Assembly (NCBI RefSeq): GCF_008119785.1
Contig: NZ_VSFA01000025.1
Location: forward strand, 1 to 64,000
Length of the DNA: 64,000 nucleotides
Source: Micromonospora sp. MP36
Lineage (GTDB): Bacteria; Actinomycetota; Actinomycetes; Mycobacteriales; Micromonosporaceae
Reading direction: 5' to 3'
Shown: piece by piece, positions 14,827 to 23,533 of the stretch
How positions within the stretch are numbered: the stretch's first letter is position 1
Layout of the letters: every line of letters starts with the position of its first letter
Made by a program: the position numbers and the translations under genes
The notes under the pieces: generated by a model
What the model saw: only the letters and a program-made list of their open reading frames with translations
Database searches by the model: none
Told to the model about the DNA's origin: nothing

Positions 14827-15327
14827 GTGCCGGACGTCGACGGGTTCGACGAGTTCTACCGGGGCAGCCGGCAACGACTGCTGGGCTTCGTCTACGTGCT
14901 CACCGGCAACCTCGCCGAGGCCCAGGACGCCGTGCAGGAGGCGTACATCCGGGCCTGGCAGCGCTGGTCGACGGTGAGCGGGTACGACGACCCGGAGGCG
15001 TGGGTACGGGTGGTGGCCAGCCGGATCGCGGTGAGCCGGTGGCGCAGCCTGCGTAGCCGCGCCCGGGCGTACCTGCGGCACTGGGCGGAGGAGAGCATCC
15101 CGCCGCCCAGCACCGACACGGTCGAGGTGGTGGCCGCGCTGCGCCGGCTGCCCGAGGAGCAGCGCACCGCCATCGCGCTCTACTACCTGCTCGGCATGCC
15201 GGTCGCCGAGGTCGCCCGGGAGACGGCGGCGCCGGTCGGCACGGTGAAGGCGCGACTCTCCCGGGGGCGGGCCGCGCTCGCCGGGCTGCTCGCCGTCGTG
15301 GATCTGGAGGAGGCCACCGATGCGTGA
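14827..15327 (+). CDS. SigE-family ECF RNA polymerase sigma factor
   Basis: A 166-residue sigma-70 family factor with only regions 2 and 4. Region 2 covers FDEFYRGSRQRLLGFVYVL through DDPEAWVRVVASR; region 4 covers LRRLPEEQRTAIALYYLLG and the recognition helix VGTVKARLSRGRAAL. GTG 14827 has GGGGGAGGTAA upstream. The next gene overlaps it by 8 nt (ATGCGTGA), the usual arrangement for a translationally coupled sigma and regulator. Confidence 0.9.
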   Translation: MPDVDGFDEFYRGSRQRLLGFVYVLTGNLAEAQDAVQEAYIRAWQRWSTVSGYDDPEAWVRVVASRIAVSRWRSLRSRARAYLRHWAEESIPPPSTDTVEVVAALRRLPEEQRTAIALYYLLGMPVAEVARETAAPVGTVKARLSRGRAALAGLLAVVDLEEATDA

Positions 15328-16240
15328 CGACGACCTGGCATTCGTCGACCGGGTGCAGCGGGAACTGGGCGACGTCCGCTGGCCCGAGCCGGTCGAGATC
15401 AGGGCCCGGGCCCAGCGCCGCAGCCGGCGTACGGCGGCGCTGGCCGCGCTGGCCGTGCTGACGGTCGCCTCGGCCTCCGCCGTCGCGGTGGCGGCCCGCC
15501 CCGACGCCTCCGGAACGCCGTCCACCGTTGCCGAGCCGGCGTCCGCCCTACCGGCGAGCGGGGAGCCCGAACCGACCTTTCCACGGCGCTCGCCGATCGC
15601 CTCACCCGCCGCCGAGATTCCGCTGGACGTGCTGCTGCAAGCCGCCGACGTGAAGGCGAAGACCGAGGCCCCGCTGACCCAGTCGGGTCTCGGCGAGGGG
15701 GTCCAGTTGGACGAGATGCTGCGGTACTGCCGCAAGGTCCAGGGGCAGCGGGCGGAGTGGGAGCCGTCCCGTTACTCCCGCTCGCTGACCCTGCTCCGGA
15801 ACCGGCCAGGTGCCGAGCAGCCACCGAGCGACGTCCTGCTCAACCAGGACGTCTACCGGGTCGCGCCGGACGTGGCCGACCGGATCTTCGCCGAGATGGC
15901 CGAGGTGCTCGCGCCCTGCCGGGAGTGGCGGTCCAGCGGTCCGACCCGGTGGCAGGGAAAGACGATCAGAGCGCAGGTCGTCCACTCCTGGCAGGAGGTC
16001 GACCGGAACTTCGCCGGCGACGAGTCGGTGCTGCTGCGGCACACGGTCGTCGAGGCCCGGAACCTGGACACCGGCAACCTGCTCCCCGACGTGTCCAAGC
16101 CCGACAGCACCGCCATCGTCCGGGTCGGCGACCTGGTCTCGGTCATCAAGATCGGCCGTGGCGGCACCGAATCCGACCTCCGTCGCCTGGCCGGCGTCGC
16201 CGCCGACCGGATGTGCGCCGCCGCCAACCCCCGCTGCTGA
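15320..16240 (+). CDS. Membrane-anchored protein coupled to the ECF sigma factor (putative anti-sigma)
   Basis: A 306-residue protein with a short cytoplasmic N-terminus (FVDRVQRELGDVRWPEPVEI), a membrane helix at about 35-58, and a large extracytoplasmic domain rich in charged residues with two cysteines near the C-terminus. The single-pass layout and the 8-nt overlap with the sigma gene suggest an anti-sigma or sensor role. No zinc-binding anti-sigma motif (HxxxCxxC) is visible, so the role rests on context. Confidence 0.65.
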   Translation: MRDDDLAFVDRVQRELGDVRWPEPVEIRARAQRRSRRTAALAALAVLTVASASAVAVAARPDASGTPSTVAEPASALPASGEPEPTFPRRSPIASPAAEIPLDVLLQAADVKAKTEAPLTQSGLGEGVQLDEMLRYCRKVQGQRAEWEPSRYSRSLTLLRNRPGAEQPPSDVLLNQDVYRVAPDVADRIFAEMAEVLAPCREWRSSGPTRWQGKTIRAQVVHSWQEVDRNFAGDESVLLRHTVVEARNLDTGNLLPDVSKPDSTAIVRVGDLVSVIKIGRGGTESDLRRLAGVAADRMCAAANPRC

Positions 16241-16250
16241 CCAGCCCGAA

Positions 16251-16321
16251 GATCCGCGCAACGTCCGGCGGGCTGCTGTCCCCCAGCGGGAGCAGCCAGC
16301 TTCCCAGAGGCTGCGCGGATC
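16251..16321. terminator. Bidirectional terminator, nested hairpins
   Basis: GATCCGCGCA (16251-16260) pairs exactly with TGCGCGGATC (16312-16321); inside, GGCTGCT (16271-16277) pairs with AGCAGCC (16291-16297). It separates the convergent sigma-partner and accB genes. Confidence 0.7.
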
Positions 16322-16327
16322 AGGGCG

Positions 16328-17911
16328 TCAGAGCGGGATGTTGCCGTGCTTCTTCGGCGGCAGGGTCTCCCGCTTGGTGCGCAGCACCCGCAGGGCCCGG
16401 ACGATCTGGGTGCGGGTCTCGTGTGGGGGGATGACGCTGTCGACGTAGCCGCGTTCGGCGGCGATGTAGGGGTTGGCGAGGGTGTCCTCGTACTCGGCGA
16501 TCTTCTCGGCTCGGACGGCCGCCGGGTCGTCGGCGTTGGCCAGTTCCTGTCGGTGGAGGATGTTCACCGCGCCTTGGGCGCCCATGACCGCGATCTGGGC
16601 GGTCGGCCAGGCGAAGTTGAGGTCGGCGCCGAGGTGTTTGGAGCCCATGACGTCGTACGCGCCGCCGTACGCCTTGCGGGTGATCACGGTGACCTTCGGG
16701 ACGGTGGCTTCGGCGTAGGCGTAGATGAGTTTGGCGCCGCGGCGGATGATGCCGTCCCATTCCTGCCCGGTGCCGGGGAGGAAGCCGGGCACGTCCACGA
16801 AGGTCAGCACCGGGATGTTGAACGCGTCGCAGGTCCGCACGAACCGGGCTGCCTTCTCCGAGGCGGCGATGTCGAGGGTGCCGGCGAACTGCATCGGCTG
16901 GTTGGCGACCACGCCGACCGGGCGGCCCTCGACCCGGCCGAAGCCGACCACGATGTTCTGCGCGTAGAGGGGCTGGACCTCCAGGAACTCGCCGTCGTCG
17001 AGGACGTGCTCGATGACCCGGTGCATGTCGTACGGCTGGTTGGCCGAGTCCGGGATCAGCGTGTCCAGTTCCCGGTCGTCGTCGGTGACGTCGAGGTCGG
17101 CCGGGGCGTCGAAGAGCGGCGGCTCGTCCAGGTTGTTCGACGGCAGGTACGACAGCAGCGCCTTGACGTACTCGATCGCGTCCTGCTCGTCGCTGCCGAG
17201 GTAGTGCGCGTTGCCGCTGCGGGTGTTGTGGGTGCGGGCGCCACCCAGCTCCTCCATCCCGACGTCCTCGCCGGTGACCGTCTTGATCACGTCGGGGCCG
17301 GTGATGAACATGTGCGAGGTCTGGTCGACCATCACGGTGAAGTCGGTGACCGCCGGCGAGTAGACCGCGCCGCCCGCGCACGGGCCCATGATCAGGGAGA
17401 TCTGCGGGATGACGCCGCTGGCCCGGACGTTGCGGAAGAAGATCTCGCCGTAGAGGCCGAGCGAGGCGACGCCCTCCTGGATCCGCGCGCCGCCGGAGTC
17501 GTTGATGCCGATGACCGGGCAGCCGATCTTCATGGCCAGGTCCATCACCTTGACGATCTTCTCGCCGAAGACCTCGCCGAGGGAGCCGCCGAAGACCGTG
17601 AAGTCCTGCGCGAAGACGCAGACCTGCCGGCCGTCCACGGTGCCGTAGCCGGTCACCACGCCGTCGCCGTACGGGCGGGTCTTCTCCAGACCGAAGTTGG
17701 TGGAGCGGTGCCGGGCGAACTCGTCCAACTCGACGAAGGAGCCCTCGTCGAGCAGCATCTCGATCCGCTCCCGGGCGGTCTTCTTGCCCCGCGCGTGCTG
17801 CTTCTCGACCGCGCGCGCCGACCCGGCGTGCACCGCCTCGTCGACCCGACGTTCCAGGTCCGCCAGCTTGCCGGCGGTGGTGTGGATGTTGATCCCGGTC
17901 TCGGTAGTCAC
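16328..17911 (-). CDS. accB: Acyl-CoA (propionyl-CoA) carboxylase beta subunit, carboxyltransferase
   Basis: A 527-residue carboxyltransferase that moves CO2 from biotin carried on the alpha subunit to acetyl- or propionyl-CoA, making malonyl- or methylmalonyl-CoA. Both halves of the crotonase-like fold are present: the N half has ARGKKTARERIEMLLD, INDSGGARIQEGVASL and GPCAGGAVYSP; the C half has DVPGFLPGTGQEWDGIIRRG and the conserved AYGGAYDVMGSKHLGAD. Start GTG 17911 has TATATT 6 nt upstream and no Shine-Dalgarno. birA is divergent, as in mycobacteria. The expected epsilon gene is not downstream but about 10 kb away at 5993-6205. Confidence 0.95.
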   Translation of the reverse strand: MTTETGINIHTTAGKLADLERRVDEAVHAGSARAVEKQHARGKKTARERIEMLLDEGSFVELDEFARHRSTNFGLEKTRPYGDGVVTGYGTVDGRQVCVFAQDFTVFGGSLGEVFGEKIVKVMDLAMKIGCPVIGINDSGGARIQEGVASLGLYGEIFFRNVRASGVIPQISLIMGPCAGGAVYSPAVTDFTVMVDQTSHMFITGPDVIKTVTGEDVGMEELGGARTHNTRSGNAHYLGSDEQDAIEYVKALLSYLPSNNLDEPPLFDAPADLDVTDDDRELDTLIPDSANQPYDMHRVIEHVLDDGEFLEVQPLYAQNIVVGFGRVEGRPVGVVANQPMQFAGTLDIAASEKAARFVRTCDAFNIPVLTFVDVPGFLPGTGQEWDGIIRRGAKLIYAYAEATVPKVTVITRKAYGGAYDVMGSKHLGADLNFAWPTAQIAVMGAQGAVNILHRQELANADDPAAVRAEKIAEYEDTLANPYIAAERGYVDSVIPPHETRTQIVRALRVLRTKRETLPPKKHGNIPL

Positions 17912-17917
17912 CCAGGG

Positions 17918-17923
17918 AATATA
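17918..17923 (-). promoter_or_regulatory. Leaderless -10 element for accB
   Basis: TATATT on the minus strand lies 6 nt before GTG 17911. It stands back-to-back with the birA promoter within a 97-bp intergenic region. Confidence 0.55.
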
Positions 17924-17996
17924 ACGATGGTTCAGGTGGGTGCCGTTGTGCAGTGCGCCTCACCGGCATCCCCGCCACCGTCCCGCGTCGGGGCCG

Positions 17997-18002
17997 TAGG
18001 CT
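17997..18002 (+). promoter_or_regulatory. Leaderless -10 element for birA
   Basis: TAGGCT lies 6 nt before ATG 18009, with no Shine-Dalgarno. Confidence 0.5.
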
Positions 18003-18008
18003 GGCGGG

Positions 18009-18884
18009 ATGCCCGGCTCGCCGTACACCGATCTGGACCGCCCGCCGCTGTCGGCGGCCCGGCTGCAGCGCGCGCTCGTCGCCCCGCACGGGCCGTGGCG
18101 CCGGCTGGACCTGCGCGCGGAGACCGGCTCCACCAATGCCGACGTGGTCGAGGCCGCGCGGGCCGGCGAGCCGGAGGGGCTGGTGGTGGTGGCCGAGCGG
18201 CAGAGTGCCGGTCGGGGCCGGCGGGGCCGGGTGTGGCAGTCGCCGCCCCGGGCCGGCATCGCGACCAGCGTGCTGCTCCGGCCCGGGGAGGCCGTCGCGG
18301 AGCGCGGCTGGTCGCCCGTGCCACCCCTGCGGTACGGCTGGCTGCCGCTGCTCGCCGGGGTCGCGCTGGTCGAGGCGGTGGCCCGGCTGGCCGAGCTGGA
18401 CGCCCAGCTCAAGTGGCCCAACGACCTCCTGATCGATGGTGCCAAGTGCGCGGGTGTGCTGGCCGAGGCGGTGCCGGGCGACGCGCCGGAGCAGCCCTCC
18501 GCGATCGTGGTGGGCATCGGGCTCAACGTGACGCTGCGCGCTGGCGAGCTGCCGGAGAGCCCGACGGGGCTGCCCGCCACCTCGCTCCTGCTCGCCGGGG
18601 CCGCCGCCACCGACCGGGACCCGCTGCTGCGCGCCCTGCTCCGCTCCCTCGCCGACTGGTACGACCGCTGGCGCACAGCCGGCGGCGACGCGGTCGCCAG
18701 CGGACTGCGGGACGCCTACCTGGCCGCGTGCGCCACGGTCGGCCGCCAGGTCCGGGTGCTGCTCCCGGACGGCCGGGAGGTACGCGGCGCCGCCACCGGG
18801 GTGGACCCGGACGGCCAGCTGCTGGTCGACGGCCCCGGTGGCGAACTCCGCCTGGCCGCCGGCGACGTGCTGCACGTGCGCTGA
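18009..18884 (+). CDS. birA: Biotin--[acetyl-CoA-carboxylase] ligase
   Basis: A 291-residue ligase that attaches biotin to the carboxylase biotin-carrier domain. Motifs are ETGSTNADVVEAARAG, the biotinyl-AMP loop GRGRRGRVWQSPPRAG, and KWPNDLLIDGAKCAGVLAE with the catalytic Lys; the C-terminal SH3-like domain is present. There is no N-terminal DNA-binding domain, so it is a monofunctional (class I) ligase and not the repressor type. It is divergent from accB, its likely customer pathway. Confidence 0.95.
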   Translation: MPGSPYTDLDRPPLSAARLQRALVAPHGPWRRLDLRAETGSTNADVVEAARAGEPEGLVVVAERQSAGRGRRGRVWQSPPRAGIATSVLLRPGEAVAERGWSPVPPLRYGWLPLLAGVALVEAVARLAELDAQLKWPNDLLIDGAKCAGVLAEAVPGDAPEQPSAIVVGIGLNVTLRAGELPESPTGLPATSLLLAGAAATDRDPLLRALLRSLADWYDRWRTAGGDAVASGLRDAYLAACATVGRQVRVLLPDGREVRGAATGVDPDGQLLVDGPGGELRLAAGDVLHVR

Positions 18885-18963
18885 ACGGCAGGGCCCTGGT
18901 ATAGGAAGGGGCCCTTCCTGACACCCGCCGCGCGGCTGATCCCCGCGGGATGCGCCGACCGGT

Positions 18964-18969
18964 TACCGT
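18964..18969 (+). promoter_or_regulatory. -10 element for the PH-domain gene
   Basis: TACCGT lies about 30 bp before GTG 19000. This gene also has a strong Shine-Dalgarno (GAGGAGG), so it is probably transcribed with a short leader. Confidence 0.4.
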
Positions 18970-18999
18970 CAGCGCGTCCTGTTCTGCGAGGAGGTTCCC

Positions 19000-19572
19000 G
19001 TGGCGTTCCCCGAAGACGTGCTCACCGAGGACGAGCACGTCGTGCTCCACCTGCACCCGCACTGGAAGGCCCTGATCCGGCCGATCCTGGTGCTGGTGCT
19101 CGCCGTTGCGGCGGTGGTCGCCGGCTGGGTCCTGCTGCCCGAGGGCGGCGGCGGCATGATCGCGCTCTACGTGATCGCCGCGCTCGCCCTGGTGCTGGTG
19201 TTCTGGCTGGGCCTGTGGCCGTTCCTCGTCTGGCGTACCACCCACTACCTCTTCACGAACGAGCGGGTGCTGCTCCAGGAGGGGGTCTTCTCCCGTAACC
19301 GGCGGGACCTGCCGCTGACCCGGATCAACGACCACTCGATGCACCAGCGCTTCGTGGAGCGGCTGCTCGGCTGCGGCACCCTCACCATCGAGTCGGCCGG
19401 TGAGCGGGGTCAGTCGGTGCTCTCCGACGTGCCGCACGTCGACAAGGTGCAGACCAAGCTCTACGAGCTGGTCGAGGCCCACCACGACAAGCACTCGCTC
19501 GGCGACGGCGAGATGCGCGAGATCCTGGCCGACATGCGCGAGGGCAAACCACTCCGCGACCCCTCCGCCTGA
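19000..19572 (+). CDS. Bacterial PH-domain membrane protein
   Basis: A 190-residue protein with two membrane helices (about 28-50 and 54-78) followed by a bPH2/YdbS-type domain (TTHYLFTNERVLLQEGVFSRN ... DLPLTRINDHSMHQ). The function of the family is not established. The gene follows birA as in Mycobacterium (Rv3278c beside Rv3279c), and a GtrA gene follows. Confidence 0.85.
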   Translation: MAFPEDVLTEDEHVVLHLHPHWKALIRPILVLVLAVAAVVAGWVLLPEGGGGMIALYVIAALALVLVFWLGLWPFLVWRTTHYLFTNERVLLQEGVFSRNRRDLPLTRINDHSMHQRFVERLLGCGTLTIESAGERGQSVLSDVPHVDKVQTKLYELVEAHHDKHSLGDGEMREILADMREGKPLRDPSA

Positions 19573-19593
19573 CCCCGGCCATCCCGCGGCCTT

Positions 19594-19650
19594 GTCGATC
19601 AAGAAGTTTGCGTCGGAACCGACGGTTCCGACGCAAACTTCTTGATCAAC
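19594..19650. repeat. 57-bp palindrome A (dispersed family)
   Basis: A 27-bp left arm (19594-19620) pairs with 19624-19650 with a single mismatch around GAC. The ends read GTCGATCAAGAAGTT and AACTTCTTGATCAAC. It lies between the stops of convergent genes and can act as a terminator. Its termini match palindromes at 23437, 42007 and 62928. Confidence 0.85.
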
Positions 19651-19666
19651 GCTCGCTCTGCCCCGG

Positions 19667-20386
19667 TCAGCGGTGGGGGCGGCGGGGGGTGGGCTGGAGT
19701 TCGGCGGCGAGTTCGGCGTCCAGGTCGGCGCCGAGGACGCGGCCCAGGCCGGCGTCCGCCGGTGCGGGCCGGCCCTGGGTCGGGGCGTAGTCCGGCCGCC
19801 GGTCGGCCGCCCGCGCGGCCCGTTGGCCCGGCCGCGGCTCGGTCTCCTCCAGCTCGCTGACCGACTCGGCCAGCTCCGCGACCGGGTCCATCTCCCCGAC
19901 GTTGTCCCATTCGTCACGCGGAATGCTGTGCCAGGTCTCCTTGGCGTGCTGCGGGACCGGCTGGAAGACGAACGTCCGGTAGGACCAGAAGCGGAACATC
20001 GTGGCGAGCACGACACCGCCGGTCTTCGCGAGGTTCAGCATGAGCAGGCTGGTCACGCCGAAGCCGTACTTGGCGGCCGCCAGCACGCCGAGTTCGATGA
20101 GCAGACCGGTGGCGTTGAACAGGAAGAACAGTACGTATTCGCGGCGCAGTGCCGACTTCGGTCGATCCCGGTACGTCCAGTGCCGGTTCATCAGATACGA
20201 CGTGATCGTCGCGACGATGGTCGCCACCACGGTCGCCTTGAGCTGGCCGTCGCGGAAAACCGTGAGTGCCAGCGCATTGAACACCGCGTAATTGATGACG
20301 GTGTTGATGCCGCCGACGATGCCGAATTTGAGCGCCTCGTGGATGAACTTCTGCCAGCGCTCGGGCAGCAGACGGACTCCAGGCAT
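19667..20386 (-). CDS. GtrA family membrane protein (copy 1)
   Basis: A 239-residue protein with a four-helix GtrA domain (about 10-150; FGIVGGINTVINYAVFN, SYLMNRHWTYRDR, FRFWSYRTFVFQ) and a polar acidic C-terminal tail of about 90 residues. GtrA-like proteins help flip polyprenyl-linked sugars for cell-surface glycosylation. ATG 20386 is preferred because TAAGGT lies 7 nt upstream; GTG 20395 is possible. A second GtrA gene follows upstream on the same strand. Confidence 0.88.
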   Translation of the reverse strand: MPGVRLLPERWQKFIHEALKFGIVGGINTVINYAVFNALALTVFRDGQLKATVVATIVATITSYLMNRHWTYRDRPKSALRREYVLFFLFNATGLLIELGVLAAAKYGFGVTSLLMLNLAKTGGVVLATMFRFWSYRTFVFQPVPQHAKETWHSIPRDEWDNVGEMDPVAELAESVSELEETEPRPGQRAARAADRRPDYAPTQGRPAPADAGLGRVLGADLDAELAAELQPTPRRPHR

Positions 20387-20393
20387 GCGAAAC

Positions 20394-20399
20394 ACCTTA
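20394..20399 (-). promoter_or_regulatory. Leaderless -10 element for GtrA copy 1
   Basis: TAAGGT on the minus strand lies 7 nt before ATG 20386. Confidence 0.45.
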
Positions 20400-20450
20400 G
20401 GGCAGTGGGCAGGGCCGGCTCGGCCCGGCGGGACGGGAATGGGCGCTGGG

Positions 20451-20999
20451 TCACGCCCCTGACTCTCGGTCGTCGCTCGTTGCCGGAACGGGAGGAGTTC
20501 CCGCCTCCACGAAAACGAACCGCCGGTACGACCAGAATCGGAACAGCGTCCCGAGGCCGGTGCCGACGATGAAGCTGGCGATGTTGTCGGCCAGTGGGGT
20601 CTGGAACACCCGGGGCCAGAGACCGCCCAGCCCGTAGTGACTGATGGCGAGACACGCCACCGCGATGCCGAGGCCGACCCCGTTGAAGAAGAAGAACAGC
20701 GCGTATTCCCGAGCCGGGTGGGAGCGCTGGCGGTGCCGCCAGGTCCAGAACCGGTTGCCCAGGAAGGCCAGGGTGGCCGCCACCACCGTGGAGATGGTCT
20801 TCGCCAGGACCGGCGGCTCGTGCTGGACGCTGGCCAGGTAGTTGAAGAGCGCGAAGTCGACGAGGAAGGCGAGCCCGCCCACCGTGGCGAACTTGCTCAG
20901 CTCGCGGACCAGGTGACCGAAACGGTCGATCAGGACCCCGAGCAGACCCCGACGGGTCTGCGGAGCCCCCGGCTGGTCCCCGGTCATCGTCGCGGCCAC
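20451..20999 (-). CDS. GtrA family membrane protein (copy 2)
   Basis: A 182-residue GtrA protein (KFATVGGLAFLVDFALFNYL, GNRFWTWRHRQR, ALFFFFNGVGLGIAV, FRFWSYRRFVFVE) with the four expected helices and only a short tail. GTG 20999 is chosen because TACTCT lies 6 nt upstream; ATG 20987 and ATG 21023 have weaker support. It is a diverged paralogue of copy 1, both ending in the same FRFWSYR motif. Confidence 0.85.
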   Translation of the reverse strand: MAATMTGDQPGAPQTRRGLLGVLIDRFGHLVRELSKFATVGGLAFLVDFALFNYLASVQHEPPVLAKTISTVVAATLAFLGNRFWTWRHRQRSHPAREYALFFFFNGVGLGIAVACLAISHYGLGGLWPRVFQTPLADNIASFIVGTGLGTLFRFWSYRRFVFVEAGTPPVPATSDDRESGA

Positions 21000-21005
21000 C
21001 CGCCG

Positions 21006-21011
21006 AGAGTA
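21006..21011 (-). promoter_or_regulatory. Leaderless -10 element for GtrA copy 2
   Basis: TACTCT on the minus strand lies 6 nt before GTG 20999 and selects that start over the downstream ATG. From here to 21355 I see no gene. Confidence 0.4.
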
Positions 21012-21355
21012 CCGGTTGGGCATGGCAGGGAGGGGTAGCAACGGCGAGCGGGCGGCACACCGGTGCGGCGTGCCGCCGAGCGGTGCGAGATCCGGCTGCG
21101 GGACGCAGTGGTCACGCCCGTCCCGCCTTCCTGCCCGGTCCCGTCTATGTGAACGGAGCGTAACCGGCCGGCGGCGGAATTTGGCGGGATCGAGCAGGTC
21201 CCTCGCGGCGCGGCGGCCACCCGTTGCGGGCGCGCCGCCGGGTGTCCGTCGAAGGTTTCTCACAAGATTTGCGTGAAACTGCGCGCGAAAGCGGGTATCA
21301 GATCGCGATGCCGCAGCGTGGCCGTACCTTGTGCAGTTCTTCACAACGAGTCCCA

Positions 21356-21384
21356 CTGACTCTCGACGCAGGCCGGTTTACGCT
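21356..21384 (+). promoter_or_regulatory. Candidate sigma-A-type promoter of pckG
   Basis: CTGACT (21356-21361), a 17-bp spacer and TACGCT (21379-21384). This would give a leader of about 90 nt before the Shine-Dalgarno AAGGAG and ATG 21481. Confidence 0.4.
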
Positions 21385-21480
21385 GAGGCCAATCCCAGGT
21401 TTCCACGAAGGCGACGCGCCCGCGCGCCAGAACTCGTGCATCCAATACATCGGTCAGCGTCGACCACAAGGAGATGTGAC

Positions 21481-23325
21481 ATGGTTGCTCCGGCTACTGT
21501 TCGGGGTATCGATCAGGCCCCGACGTCCCACCCCAAACTGCTCGCCTGGGTACGTGAGGTCGCGGAACTGACCACTCCGGATCGGGTGGTCTGGGTGGAC
21601 GGGTCCGATGAGGAGTGGCGCCGCCTCACCGACGAACTCGTCGAGAACGGCACCCTGATCCGGCTGAACCCCGAGAAGAAGCCCAACTCGTTCTACGCCC
21701 GGACGGACCCGACGGACGTCGCGCGGGTCGAGGAGCGCACCTTCATCTGCTCGGTCGACGAGGCGGACGCCGGCCCCACCAACAACTGGATGGCGCCGGC
21801 CGAGATGAAGCGCACCATGACGGACCTCTACCGCGGTTCGATGCGCGGCCGGACGATGTACGTCATTCCGTTCGTGATGGGCCCGGTCGAGGCGAAGAAC
21901 CCGATGTTCGGCGTCGAGATCACCGACAGCGGCTACGTGGTCGCCTCGATGCGGATCATGACGCGGATGGGCGCGAAGATCCTGGAGGCGATGGGCGACG
22001 ACGCCGACTTCGTGCGTGCCCTGCACTCCATCGGCGCCCCGCTCGCCCCCGGCCAGCAGGACGTGGCGTGGCCGTGCAACGACACCAAGTACATTTCGCA
22101 CTTCCCGGAGACCCGGGAGATCTGGTCCTTCGGCTCCGGCTACGGCGGCAACTCGCTGCTGGGCAAGAAGTGCTACTCGCTGCGGATCGCCAGCGTGATG
22201 GGCCGGGACGAGGGCTGGCTCGCCGAGCACATGTTGATCCTCAAGATCACCTCGCCGGAGGGCCGCGTCTACCACGTCGCCGGCGCCTTCCCGTCGGCCT
22301 GCGGCAAGACCAACCTGGCCATGCTGGAGCCCACCATCCCGGGCTGGAAGGTCGAGACCATCGGCGACGACATCGCCTGGATGCGGTTCGGCCCGGACGG
22401 CCGCCTCTACGCGATCAACCCCGAGTTCGGCCTCTTCGGGGTCGCCCCGGGCACCGACTGGAAGACCAACGCCAACGCGATGCGGACTCTGGACCGCGGC
22501 AACTCCGTCTTCACCAACGTCGCGCTGACCGACGACGGCGACATCTGGTGGGAGGGCATGGGTGAGCCGCCGGCGCACCTGGTCGACTGGAAGGGCCGGG
22601 ACTGGACGCCGGAGAGCGGCGAGCTCTCCTCGCACGCCAACAGCCGGTTCTGCACCCCGATCACCCAGTGCCCGATCCTCGCCGAGGACTACTACGACCC
22701 GAACGGGGTGCCGATCGACGCCATCCTGTTCGGCGGCCGTCGCCGGGACACGGTCCCGCTGGTCACCGAGGCGCGTGACTGGGTGCACGGGGTCTACATG
22801 GGCGCCACGCTCTCCTCGGAGACCACCGCGGCGGCCTCCGGCGCGGTCGGCGTGGTCCGCCGCGACCCGATGGCGATGCTGCCGTTCATCGGCTACCACG
22901 CCGGCGACTACTTCCGGCACTGGATCGAGATGGGCAAGGGCGTCGACGGCGACGAGGCGAAGCTGCCCAAGATCTACTACGTCAACTGGTTCCGCAAGGA
23001 CCCGGACGGCAGCTTCCTCTGGCCGGGCTTCGGCGAGAACTCCCGGGTGCTCAAGTGGATCATCGAGCGGATCGAGGGTCGTGCCGAGGCCGTCGAGACG
23101 CCGATCGGCATGGTCCCGGCTCAGGACGCGCTCGACGTCGAGGGCCTGGACATGACCCCGGAGGACGTCCGGATCGCCCTCAAGGTCGACCCGGAGGAGT
23201 GGCGCAACGAGCTGCCGCTGGTCACCGAGTGGTTCGAGAAGTTCGGGGACAAGCTCCCCGGCGTCCTCTGGGCCGAGCTGGACGCGCTGCGCGCCCGACT
23301 CGACGCGGAGCAGCCGCAGCGATAG
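21481..23325 (+). CDS. pckG: Phosphoenolpyruvate carboxykinase (GTP)
   Basis: A 614-residue cytosolic enzyme converting oxaloacetate and GTP to PEP, CO2 and GDP, the entry step of gluconeogenesis. The kinase-1 loop FPSACGKTN spans 270-278 with the reactive Cys274, and kinase-2 is GDDIAWMRFGPDG; IGYHAGDYFRHWIEMGKG and the WFRKDPDG region are typical of the GTP class. ATG 21481 has AAGGAG 9 nt upstream; the frame is open further 5' without support. ppc, the reverse-direction enzyme of the PEP node, lies at 49283-52069. Confidence 0.97.
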   Translation: MVAPATVRGIDQAPTSHPKLLAWVREVAELTTPDRVVWVDGSDEEWRRLTDELVENGTLIRLNPEKKPNSFYARTDPTDVARVEERTFICSVDEADAGPTNNWMAPAEMKRTMTDLYRGSMRGRTMYVIPFVMGPVEAKNPMFGVEITDSGYVVASMRIMTRMGAKILEAMGDDADFVRALHSIGAPLAPGQQDVAWPCNDTKYISHFPETREIWSFGSGYGGNSLLGKKCYSLRIASVMGRDEGWLAEHMLILKITSPEGRVYHVAGAFPSACGKTNLAMLEPTIPGWKVETIGDDIAWMRFGPDGRLYAINPEFGLFGVAPGTDWKTNANAMRTLDRGNSVFTNVALTDDGDIWWEGMGEPPAHLVDWKGRDWTPESGELSSHANSRFCTPITQCPILAEDYYDPNGVPIDAILFGGRRRDTVPLVTEARDWVHGVYMGATLSSETTAAASGAVGVVRRDPMAMLPFIGYHAGDYFRHWIEMGKGVDGDEAKLPKIYYVNWFRKDPDGSFLWPGFGENSRVLKWIIERIEGRAEAVETPIGMVPAQDALDVEGLDMTPEDVRIALKVDPEEWRNELPLVTEWFEKFGDKLPGVLWAELDALRARLDAEQPQR

Positions 23326-23366
23326 GTGCGCCGGTTGCCCGTATAGGGCAACACCGGATGCCACAA

Positions 23367-23404
23367 GGACGGCCGCCGAGACCATCAAGGTCCGGCGGCC
23401 GTCC
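23367..23404 (+). terminator. pckG terminator
   Basis: GGACGGCCGCCG (23367-23378) pairs perfectly with CGGCGGCCGTCC (23393-23404), 42 bp after the pckG stop. Confidence 0.75.
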
Positions 23405-23436
23405 CCCGTCCAAGCGCCGACCGCCCTCCGCGCTGC

Positions 23437-23497
23437 GGTGATCATGAGGTTGACGGCGGTGGAAGACATCGACATCGCCTCCAACTTCATGAGCACC
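23437..23497. repeat. 61-bp palindrome B (degenerate family member)
   Basis: Arms 23437-23457 and 23477-23497 match at 17 of 21 positions. The left end GTGATCATGAGGTTG matches copy C. It lies between the pckG terminator and GTG 23534 and produces a false N-terminal extension of the next reading frame. Confidence 0.7.
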
Positions 23498-23533
23498 GGG
23501 TGCGATCGTCCAGGGGCGGGGCAGGATGAGCGG

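Noticed and set aside
13366..15735. 789-codon antisense open frame on the minus strand
   Set aside because: It lies opposite three well-supported genes and is a high-G+C shadow without any recognisable domain.
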